From Ignavibacteriaceae bacterium (GTDB lineage Bacteria; Bacteroidota; Ignavibacteria; Ignavibacteriales; Ignavibacteriaceae): 9,763 nucleotides of DNA. The DNA lies in NCBI GenBank assembly GCA_026193755.1, contig JAPHUI010000197.1, positions 1 through 9,763 of the forward strand. Direction: 5' to 3'. The position numbers and the translations under genes were made by a program. Below the pieces are notes generated by a model. That model saw nothing but the letters and a program-made list of their open reading frames with translations. It ran no database searches and was not told where the DNA came from. This document shows, piece by piece, positions 3,905 to 9,763 of this stretch (within the stretch, counting starts at the first letter, position 1; the number at the start of each line of letters is the position of its first letter).

Positions 3905-6900
3905 TTATAAAAACGCATCCTTTAAAATTTTCGTTTGTTGCTGAGTAGAAATTTTAGAAGAGCCCACAGCCGGACTGGCACTTTCAGGTCTTCCCGCATA
4001 ATCAAGTTCGCAATCCTTTGGTAAATCATTCTTTAAACGATTCAGCAAGAAATTCCAGGCACCCATATTTTTTGGTTCTTCTTGTACCCATTTTACTCTT
4101 TTAACTGACTTGTATGCTGCAACAATCTTTTGAATCTTTTTGGAAGGATAAGGATAAAATTGCTCCAACCTTATTAAAGCCGTTTTAGAAATTTTGTTTT
4201 CCTTTTTGTATTTAAGAAGATCATAATAAACTTTTCCGCTGGTTAAAATTATCTGATCAACAATCTCTGGTTTTTCAACTGTGTTATCATCAAGCACTTC
4301 ATGAAAATTTCCACTAATAAATTCTTCTTTTGCGGATTTAGCTTCCGGTAATCTTAGCAGGCTTTTAGGGGTCATAATTATAAGCGGAATATTCATTGCC
4401 GCCCGAATTTGTCTTCTCAATAAATGAAAGTATTGTGCAGGCGTTGTTAAGTTACATACCTTCATATTATTTTCTGCACAAAGAATTAAAAATCTTTCCA
4501 GGCGAGCGCTTGAATGTTCAGGTCCCTGTCCTTCGAAACCGTGCGGCAATAACAAAACCAGATTATTTGGCACCTGCCATTTCTCAAATGAAGCAGCAAT
4601 AAAATTATCAATAATTACCTGAGCAACATTGGCAAAATCACCGAACTGAGCTTCCCATAAAACTAACGCTAAAGGATCAGCAACGCTGTATCCAAACTCA
4701 AAGCCAAGCACTGCTGCCTCAGATAGTAAGCTATCAAGTCCTTCGAAATAAGCCTGTTTATCACTTAGATGATTGAGTGGAAAATATTCAGCTCCAGTAT
4801 TTATATCGGTAAATGCAAGATGTCTTTGACTGAATGTTCCTCTCACGCTATCCTGACCACTTAATCTTACAGGTGTACCTTCAAGCAGAAGACTTCCGAA
4901 AGCTAATGATTCTGCGAAAGCCCAATCTACTTTTGAAGAGCCGTCAAGTAATTTCTTTCTCGCATCAAGAAACTTTGACAATTTGGGATGACCGTTAAAA
5001 TCACTAGGAATTGTTGTTAATCCTTTTACAATGGTTGTGAGGACTTCAATTGAAACAGCAGTATTTTTTTCGACCGCGATTGTTTCGATTTCTTTTTTTG
5101 TTACAGCAAGAGTCAGATCTCCTTCAAACCTTTTAATCTCTTTTTTGGTCTTCTCAAAAGAAATATTCATTCGATTTGTAATTTCACTCTGGATTTTATC
5201 AGCTTCATTTTCAGTTATAGTTCCTTCCTCAATCAATCTTTTCTGATAGATTTCTTTTATGGAAGGATGACTTTTAATTTTTGCATAAAGAATTGGTTGC
5301 GTAAAACCAGGTTCATCTCCTTCATTATGACCATGTCTTCTGTATCCAAAGAGATCAATTACAACATCCTTCTTAAATATTTGCCTGAATTCAAATGCAA
5401 GCTTTGCAACCCAAAGTGCAGCTTCAGGATCATCACCATTCACGTGAAAAATTGGAGCCTGTATCATTTTTGCAACATCAGTGGCATATTGTGAAGACCT
5501 TGCTTCATCGGGAGTAGTTGTAAAACCGATCTGGTTATTAACAATTATATGAATTGTACCACCAGTCCTGTATCCACTAAGCTGAGATAAATTTAATGTC
5601 TCTGCAACTATTCCCTGTCCAGCAAAAGCAGCATCACCATGAATTAGGAGTGACATTATTTTGACATGGCTTTTATTATCTCTAAGTCTTGTTTGCTTTG
5701 CTCTCACAATTCCTTCAACAACAGGGTTTACCCATTCAAGGTGACTCGGATTAGCCGCTACTGATACATTAATATTTTTATTATTTTTTGTTTTGTAGTT
5801 GCCCGTTGCACCCAGATGATATTTAACATCTCCCGAACCTGCGATGGAATTAGGGTCAGTTATGTCTTCGAACTCTGCAAAAATAGATTCATAAGGTTTA
5901 CCAATTATATTTGCCAATACATTCAGTCTTCCTCTGTGAGCCATTCCGAGTACAACTTCTTTTATATTTTCGTCAGCAGCTTCATTAAGAATTAAATCCA
6001 GGACCGGAATTAATGTTTCTGATCCTTCGAGTGAAAATCTCTTATGACCGATAAACTTACTGTGAATAAAATGTTCGAACGATTCCGCAGCAATTAATTT
6101 TTCAAGAATTTCTTTTTTTGTTTTTACATCAAATTCCGGAGTGTTCATAACCGGTTCCATCTTTTCCTGAAGCCAGGCTTTCTCCGCCGGATTCTGAATA
6201 TGCATATACTCAACACCTATTTTATCGCAGTAGGTTTTTTCAAGGATGTTCATAATCTCGCGAAGTGTTGCAGTTTTAAGGTTACCAAATCCCCCTGTTA
6301 TAAAGCGTCTGTCAAGATCCCAGATGGTTAAGTTGTAGCTTGACGGGTCTAACTCCGCATGATACTGTATTTTTGAACCAATCGGATCAAGATTAGTAAT
6401 CAGGTGTCCTCTTACCCTGTAAAGGTTAATCAACTGTAATACTTTTGCTTGTTTTACAATTTCCTCAGTATTAGCAGTTGACTCCAAAATCCCTGGCTGG
6501 TAATCAGTCTGCCACTTCAATGGTTTAAAGGGCAGCTTTAATGATTCAAATATCTCTTCATAAAATTCGTTTTTGCCAAGCAGCAATTCATTTATTTCTT
6601 TTAGAAATAAACCCGATTCCGCTCCCTGGATTATTCTATGATCATAAGTGCTTGTTATATTCATTACTTTGCTGATACCAAGTGTTGAAATTGTGGTGGG
6701 AGACATTGCCTGATATTCGGCATTATACTGGATTGCTCCGGTTGCGATAATTGTTCCCTGACCAACCATTAATCTTGGTACGGAAGCAACTGTTCCGATA
6801 GTCCCCGGATTTGTAAGTGTAATTGTCGTCCCGAGAAATTCATTTGGATCAATCGTACCTTTTCTGGAACGCGAGATAATATCATCATATGCATTCCAAT

Positions 6901-7519
6901 ATTCTTTGAAGTTTAGTTTGTTTGCGGATTTAATATTAGGAACTATTAAAGATCGGGAGCCATCCTTTCGTTCAATATCTATTGCCAATCCGAGATTTAC
7001 TTCTTTCCTCTTAATAACGTGCGGTTTGCCTTCAACAATGGTAAAAGCGTAGTTCAATACGGAAAATGATTTTACAGCTTTAAGTATTGCCCAACTAATC
7101 AAATGAGTAAACGATATTTTACCACCTTTTACTTTTCTCAAATAATTATTGATTAAAGTTCTGTTTTCTTCAAGAAGTTTAACAGGGATAGTTCTTTGTG
7201 AAGTTGCCACCGGAACTGAAAGACTTGTCATCATATTATCCAAAATCTTTTCAGAACTGCCGGCAATAATCTGAATTTCATCATTCTCACTTGGCTGTGG
7301 TAATGGAATACTACTGCTACGCAAGGATGTTATTTCCAAATGATTTTTTCTGTTTCCGCTATCTTTGTTAGAAATTTCTGTAAAGAATTTTTTCCATTGC
7401 TCGGGGACTTGCTCGGGATTCTTTGAGAATTGATTATACAACGACTCAACAAACCATGTATTTGCACCGAACTTCTCTAGTTCTTCCTGTTCTCTCTTTG
7501 ATAGGCTTTTACTTTTCAT
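3905..7519 (-). CDS. Multifunctional 2-oxoglutarate dehydrogenase: fused succinyltransferase (E2) domain and thiamine diphosphate E1
   Basis: At 1204 residues this matches the Kgd/OdhA architecture. Residues 8-46 are the E1 N-terminal helix (GANTWFVESLYNQF). About 50-95 is a low-complexity linker. About 100-315 is an E2 acyltransferase catalytic domain with the active-site motif DHRIIQG (293-299, His294). About 345-1204 is E1: SKFIGHKRFSLEG (487-499), MAHRGRLNVLA (526-536), the diphosphate/Mg region HGDAAFAGQG (627-636) with NNQIGF (661-666), YRRHGHNEGDEP (726-737), SGQDSVRGTFSQRH (887-900) and HGFEGQGPEHSSAR (993-1006). It should decarboxylate 2-oxoglutarate and pass succinyl groups to lipoyl-E2 in the cytoplasm. 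No lipoyl domain is present, so a separate lipoylated E2 and an E3 are needed; neither is in the window. The protein looks complete. No clear Shine-Dalgarno sequence precedes the ATG. It is divergent from pdxH. Confidence 0.95.
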   Translation of the reverse strand: MKSKSLSKREQEELEKFGANTWFVESLYNQFSKNPEQVPEQWKKFFTEISNKDSGNRKNHLEITSLRSSSIPLPQPSENDEIQIIAGSSEKILDNMMTSLSVPVATSQRTIPVKLLEENRTLINNYLRKVKGGKISFTHLISWAILKAVKSFSVLNYAFTIVEGKPHVIKRKEVNLGLAIDIERKDGSRSLIVPNIKSANKLNFKEYWNAYDDIISRSRKGTIDPNEFLGTTITLTNPGTIGTVASVPRLMVGQGTIIATGAIQYNAEYQAMSPTTISTLGISKVMNITSTYDHRIIQGAESGLFLKEINELLLGKNEFYEEIFESLKLPFKPLKWQTDYQPGILESTANTEEIVKQAKVLQLINLYRVRGHLITNLDPIGSKIQYHAELDPSSYNLTIWDLDRRFITGGFGNLKTATLREIMNILEKTYCDKIGVEYMHIQNPAEKAWLQEKMEPVMNTPEFDVKTKKEILEKLIAAESFEHFIHSKFIGHKRFSLEGSETLIPVLDLILNEAADENIKEVVLGMAHRGRLNVLANIIGKPYESIFAEFEDITDPNSIAGSGDVKYHLGATGNYKTKNNKNINVSVAANPSHLEWVNPVVEGIVRAKQTRLRDNKSHVKIMSLLIHGDAAFAGQGIVAETLNLSQLSGYRTGGTIHIIVNNQIGFTTTPDEARSSQYATDVAKMIQAPIFHVNGDDPEAALWVAKLAFEFRQIFKKDVVIDLFGYRRHGHNEGDEPGFTQPILYAKIKSHPSIKEIYQKRLIEEGTITENEADKIQSEITNRMNISFEKTKKEIKRFEGDLTLAVTKKEIETIAVEKNTAVSIEVLTTIVKGLTTIPSDFNGHPKLSKFLDARKKLLDGSSKVDWAFAESLAFGSLLLEGTPVRLSGQDSVRGTFSQRHLAFTDINTGAEYFPLNHLSDKQAYFEGLDSLLSEAAVLGFEFGYSVADPLALVLWEAQFGDFANVAQVIIDNFIAASFEKWQVPNNLVLLLPHGFEGQGPEHSSARLERFLILCAENNMKVCNLTTPAQYFHLLRRQIRAAMNIPLIIMTPKSLLRLPEAKSAKEEFISGNFHEVLDDNTVEKPEIVDQIILTSGKVYYDLLKYKKENKISKTALIRLEQFYPYPSKKIQKIVAAYKSVKRVKWVQEEPKNMGAWNFLLNRLKNDLPKDCELDYAGRPESASPAVGSSKISTQQQTKILKDAFL

Positions 7520-7606
7520 TTTAATCAGTTAGTTTTTTATCTTTTTGTACAATTTATTAAAGAAATTTGAATCTTAATATGTATCATTTATTCAATTTTT
7601 TAAGCT
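7520..7606. promoter_or_regulatory. Shared divergent upstream region of the 2-oxoglutarate dehydrogenase and pdxH genes
   Basis: These 87 AT-rich bases must hold both promoters and both translation start regions. TTTATT and TAATAT before pdxH are a possible but weak box pair. Neither gene has a purine-rich Shine-Dalgarno sequence (TTTTTTAAGCT before pdxH, CTGATTAAA before the dehydrogenase), which fits FCB-group initiation habits. No palindromic operator stands out. Confidence 0.4.
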
Positions 7607-8254
7607 ATGAATAAAGCTAAATCCCTTAATAATATAAGACGTGAATATAAACTAAACAAATTAACCGAGGAATCCGTTCATCGAAATCCATTCAAACAGT
7701 TTGAAATTTGGTTTGATCTGGTATTAAAAATGGATTTTGTTGAACCGAACGCTATGATATTGGCTACCGCTGATAACAAATTCAAGCCATCCTTAAGAGT
7801 AGTTTTGTTAAGAGGAATAAGCAGTAAGGGCATTACATTTTTCACAAATTATTATAGCAGAAAAGGAAAGGAATTATTACAAAATTCTTCTGCTGCTTTG
7901 CTGTTTTACTGGAGAGAGCTTGAGCGGCAAGTAAGAATTGAAGGGAAAATTATAAAAATTTCCAGAGCCGAATGTCAAAAATATTTCGATACACGTCCGG
8001 TTGAGAGCCGTATTGCTGCGTGGGCTTCTGAACAAAGCAAAGAGATTCCTAACAGAGAATATTTAGAGAAAAGATTCAAATTATTTAAAAAGAAATTTTC
8101 TGGAGAGAAAATTCCGGTACCACAGTATTGGGGAGGATTCAGATTAGCAGCTGATTATTTTGAATTCTGGCAGGGAAGGGAAAACCGTTTACACGATAGA
8201 ATCTGTTATAAAAAAAGCAAACGAAGTTGGAAAATATTTCGATTAGCCCCTTGA
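7607..8254 (+). CDS. pdxH: Pyridoxamine/pyridoxine 5'-phosphate oxidase
   Basis: The product has 215 residues, the usual length of the family, and is complete at both ends. It oxidises pyridoxine or pyridoxamine 5'-phosphate to pyridoxal 5'-phosphate with FMN and O2, in vitamin B6 synthesis and salvage in the cytoplasm. Seen motifs are: N-terminal RREY and NPFKQFEIW (27-35); the FMN-binding stretch RVVLLRG (64-70) and FFTNYYSRKG (78-87); ERQVRIEG (106-113); RPVESRIAAWAS (130-141); and the C-terminal FWQGRENRLHDRI (187-199), with the closing FRLAP (211-215). All residues expected for FMN and substrate phosphate contacts appear present, so it should be active. ATG 7607 gives a family-typical N-terminus, although no Shine-Dalgarno sequence is seen. 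It stands alone on its strand, 87 bases from the divergent dehydrogenase gene. An O2-dependent enzyme suggests the organism meets oxygen. Confidence 0.96.
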   Translation: MNKAKSLNNIRREYKLNKLTEESVHRNPFKQFEIWFDLVLKMDFVEPNAMILATADNKFKPSLRVVLLRGISSKGITFFTNYYSRKGKELLQNSSAALLFYWRELERQVRIEGKIIKISRAECQKYFDTRPVESRIAAWASEQSKEIPNREYLEKRFKLFKKKFSGEKIPVPQYWGGFRLAADYFEFWQGRENRLHDRICYKKSKRSWKIFRLAP

Positions 8255-8306
8255 TTAAGGAATAATAGTTTGAGTAAAAAAAATAGTTAGAAAATTACTT
8301 AATCAA
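8251..8306. repeat. Inverted repeat spanning the convergent ends of pdxH and the lipoprotein gene
   Basis: TTGATTAAG (8251-8259) and CTTAATCAA (8298-8306) are a perfect 9-base inverted repeat separated by 38 bases. One arm overlaps the TGA stop of pdxH; the other begins next to the stop of the minus-strand lipoprotein gene. An A8 run (8276-8283, T8 on the minus strand) lies in the loop. It may serve transcription end in both directions, but the loop is long and chance is possible. Confidence 0.3.
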
Positions 8307-8606
8307 TAACATATTTCTTGTTGATTGCGTATAACTACCGCTTACCCCTTTTAATTCTACCGTATAAAAATATATTCCTTCCGCCAAATTAGATGCATCG
8401 AAACTAACTTTATAATATCCAGCTGGTCGTTCTTCATCCACAAGGGTCGCAATGAGAGTATCATAACTATTTTCTACTATCAATCTAACATGTGAATCTT
8501 CAGGGACAAAGAAGCTAATTAAAATAGAAGGATCATCAACAATGGATGAATTACAACCAAATAATAAAAGTACTGTTACAATTAATATTATTTTTTGTGT
8601 ACTCAT
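8295..8606 (-). CDS. Small lipoprotein with a domain resembling the type IX secretion C-terminal sorting domain
   Basis: The product has 103 residues. Residues 1-17 are a signal peptide ending in lipobox LFGC (Cys18 lipidated). Residues about 28-103 form one beta-sandwich-like module: ISFFVPEDSHVRLIVE, ATLVDEERPAGYYKVSFDAS, NLAEGIYFYTVEL, TQSTRNMLLIK. The pattern (alternating strands, ATLVDEE...AG, ASNLAxGIYFY, final basic xMLLIK) is that of FlgD Ig-like and type IX secretion tails common at the ends of large secreted FCB-group proteins. Here it has no passenger. It might be a degenerate remnant, a structural lipoprotein, or a sorting-machinery partner. It lies 41 bases after the barrel gene on the same strand, so both are probably co-transcribed. 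The ATG directly follows an AAGGA with only one base of spacing, so the start is slightly uncertain, but the signal peptide supports it. Confidence 0.75.
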   Translation of the reverse strand: MSTQKIILIVTVLLLFGCNSSIVDDPSILISFFVPEDSHVRLIVENSYDTLIATLVDEERPAGYYKVSFDASNLAEGIYFYTVELKGVSGSYTQSTRNMLLIK

Positions 8607-8647
8607 TTCCTTAGTCTCAAATAAATAATTTTGCTGTAAATAATTAT

Positions 8648-9307
8648 TTAAAAACTGTAACCAATTCCAATTGTTAAAATTGCTGTTACAAAATTTTGAT
8701 TATAATTTTCTAAATCTCTTAATCCTTCATCATAAAATAAGCCGTGAAGATACCGAATCTTCAATCCGCTATAAAAATACCAATATTCGGCATTCTTGCT
8801 TAGTGGAATTCTCATATTAATTAATCCATTTATCCCGATATTAAATGAAGCCAATCTATCAACAAAGTTAGCGTAATCAAATATTATTGATTTATTTACT
8901 AATGAAAAAGATGGTCCAAATCCAAAAGAAAAAAAACTACCCAAGTCACCATTTACAGATATATCTATAGTATTTAAAGATAAAGAAACATCAGAATAAG
9001 ATACTCCAATTGGCTCTGGACCTCCTTCACCAGTTCTAATAAATTTAAGAACTTCGCCGATCTTGGAATATAAATATGAGTAATCAACTTGGATATTATA
9101 TCCTAATATATTTTTATTTTTATAACTCAGCTCAAAACCGTAGTTAAATAAATAATTTTTATCTCCCATAACTTTTAGGGAATTTTCAGAATTGTAAACA
9201 TAAAGTCCAATGGCGGGCGCAACCGAAATTTGATGCTGAGCAAAAGAAGGTACACTAAGCATAATTATAATAAGTGAAATATAAACATTGCAATTCTTCC
9301 CTGACAT
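8648..9307 (-). CDS. Outer-membrane beta-barrel protein of unknown function
   Basis: The product has 219 residues, with a signal peptide (hydrophobic core about 8-19, cleavage likely after SFA-Q, residue 23/24). The mature part is about 196 residues of alternating aromatic/hydrophobic strands with turns rich in Gly, Asn and Asp (e.g. YGFELSYKNKNILGYNIQVDYSYLYSK, FFSFGFGPSF). It ends in Phe (LTIGIGYSF), the classic barrel-assembly signal. The size suits an 8-stranded barrel of the OmpA/OprF-like or 'porin family' type common in FCB genomes. The start ATG is supported by AGGA (minus strand, 9317-9320) nine bases upstream. It is followed by the small lipoprotein gene on the same strand (41 bases), and the pair may work together at the outer membrane. 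No ligand or enzyme motif is visible. Confidence 0.8.
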   Translation of the reverse strand: MSGKNCNVYISLIIIMLSVPSFAQHQISVAPAIGLYVYNSENSLKVMGDKNYLFNYGFELSYKNKNILGYNIQVDYSYLYSKIGEVLKFIRTGEGGPEPIGVSYSDVSLSLNTIDISVNGDLGSFFSFGFGPSFSLVNKSIIFDYANFVDRLASFNIGINGLINMRIPLSKNAEYWYFYSGLKIRYLHGLFYDEGLRDLENYNQNFVTAILTIGIGYSF

Positions 9308-9342
9308 TAAAAATTTTCCTAAGTTTACTTTTCATAAAATAA

Positions 9343-9362
9343 CAATCAAAATTATAAGATTG
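9343..9362 (-). terminator. Weak hairpin after the EamA-type gene
   Basis: CAATC and GATTG (9343-9347, 9358-9362) pair around a 10-base loop. On the minus strand TTATTTT follows. It is a short 5-bp stem, so it is a weak candidate for ending the transporter transcript before the barrel gene. Confidence 0.25.
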
Positions 9363-9377
9363 AAATATCTAAATCAA

Positions 9378-9763
9378 TTATGATTGATACTTCTTTCCAA
9401 AAAAATATGATTCACCAATTAATGACCTTACACTGATAGCAACAATTATTATTCCCCCACCGATCGCTGCAAAAAGTGTCGGCATTTCTCCATAACCTAT
9501 TAATACCCATACAGGATTTAAAACCGGTTCAATCATTGATATTATTGAAGCTTCTACAGCATATATTCTCTTTAAACCTGCTGAGAAGAATGCGTATGCA
9601 ATTGCAATCTGAAATACACCAAGAAAAGTTACCATCCAGAGATCACTGGTTGTTAATGTCTCGAGTGAAAACATGAACGGGAAGCTTATTATCGCAACGA
9701 GAATATTCCCATAAAATATGCTGCTCGACTGAAACTTTGGATCATTTTTTTTCATACCAAGAA
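9378..9763 (-). CDS. EamA/DMT-family transporter, C-terminal half; 5' end outside window
   Basis: On the minus strand the frame stays open to the window edge: two whole codons (Leu-Gly) plus a partial one precede the Met at 9753-9755, which is therefore probably internal. About 127 residues are visible against roughly 280-300 for the family, so this is the second EamA repeat. It shows about four hydrophobic helices: ILVAIISFPFMFSL, WMVTFLGVFQIAIAYAFFSAGL, the conserved AVEASIISMIEPVLNPVWVLIGYGE stretch (the EP and final GE are family hallmarks) and the last helix AAIGGGIIIVAISV. It ends in a short basic tail. EamA proteins are inner-membrane exporters or uptake systems for amino acids, nucleosides and other metabolites; the substrate cannot be told here. 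It lies 70 bases upstream of the barrel gene on the same strand. Confidence 0.88.
   Translation of the reverse strand, partial: LGMKKNDPKFQSSSIFYGNILVAIISFPFMFSLETLTTSDLWMVTFLGVFQIAIAYAFFSAGLKRIYAVEASIISMIEPVLNPVWVLIGYGEMPTLFAAIGGGIIIVAISVRSLIGESYFFGKKYQS

Noticed and set aside
4396..5494. Plus-strand ORFs of 68-75 codons at 4396, 5031 and 5267
   Set aside because: They lie inside the minus-strand 2-oxoglutarate dehydrogenase gene, whose protein motifs are intact throughout. They are antisense shadows.
2104..9353. 15-base match ATAACAATCAAAATT at about 2104 and 9339
   Set aside because: A match of this length is expected about once by chance in an AT-rich window of this size, and the two places share no context.
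1..9763. Search for CRISPR arrays, insertion sequences, integrases and attachment sites
   Set aside because: No regularly spaced repeats, transposase or integrase motifs, or tRNA 3'-end duplications were seen near the tRNA cluster.

Overview
The window is AT-rich and bacterial. It looks like a member of the Bacteroidota/Chlorobiota/Ignavibacteriota (FCB) group, most plausibly an Ignavibacteria-like organism. The clues are a Wzi-like outer-membrane barrel end, a second barrel protein ending in Phe, a lipoprotein made of a domain that resembles type IX secretion sorting tails, several starts with no clear Shine-Dalgarno sequence, and a 2-oxoglutarate dehydrogenase with a succinyltransferase domain fused in front of E1. 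The taxon is inferred from content; no rRNA or marker gene is present.

Layout. At 1-399 (+) is the C-terminal end of an outer-membrane barrel protein. At 447-828 (-) is a tRNA cluster read in the order Gly(CCC), Val(TAC), Val(CAC), none with encoded CCA. The stretch 829-1475 is mostly non-coding, but it holds a compact unit: a promoter-like sequence, a hairpin leader, a 25-codon single-helix membrane protein gene (1157-1234) and a terminator-like hairpin. At 1476-1841 (-) is a stand-alone STAS anti-anti-sigma type protein.

At 2282-2857 and 3317-3892 (+) are tandem paralogues, each 191 residues: one N-terminal membrane helix followed by 24-residue MORN-type repeats. Copy 1 has a long leader with two strong hairpins, the first terminator-like. 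A 14-base element, sitting inside a tiny ORF, lies about 220 bases before both starts.

At 3905-7519 (-) is the 1204-residue fused E2-E1 2-oxoglutarate dehydrogenase, convergent with paralogue 2. It is divergent, across 87 bases, from pdxH (7607-8254, +), the FMN-dependent oxidase that makes pyridoxal phosphate. On the minus strand follow an outer-membrane barrel protein (8648-9307) and a small lipoprotein (8295-8606) in one likely transcription unit. Upstream of them the C-terminal half of an EamA-type transporter (9378-9763) runs off the window.

The genes do not form one pathway. The enzymes are housekeeping: the TCA cycle 2-oxoglutarate step and vitamin B6. The 830-3900 region is accessory-like, with small or repeat proteins, wide spacers and structured leaders. 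The best candidates for something undescribed are the 25-residue protein unit, the MORN tandem with its hairpin leader, and the lipoprotein built from a sorting-tail-like domain.
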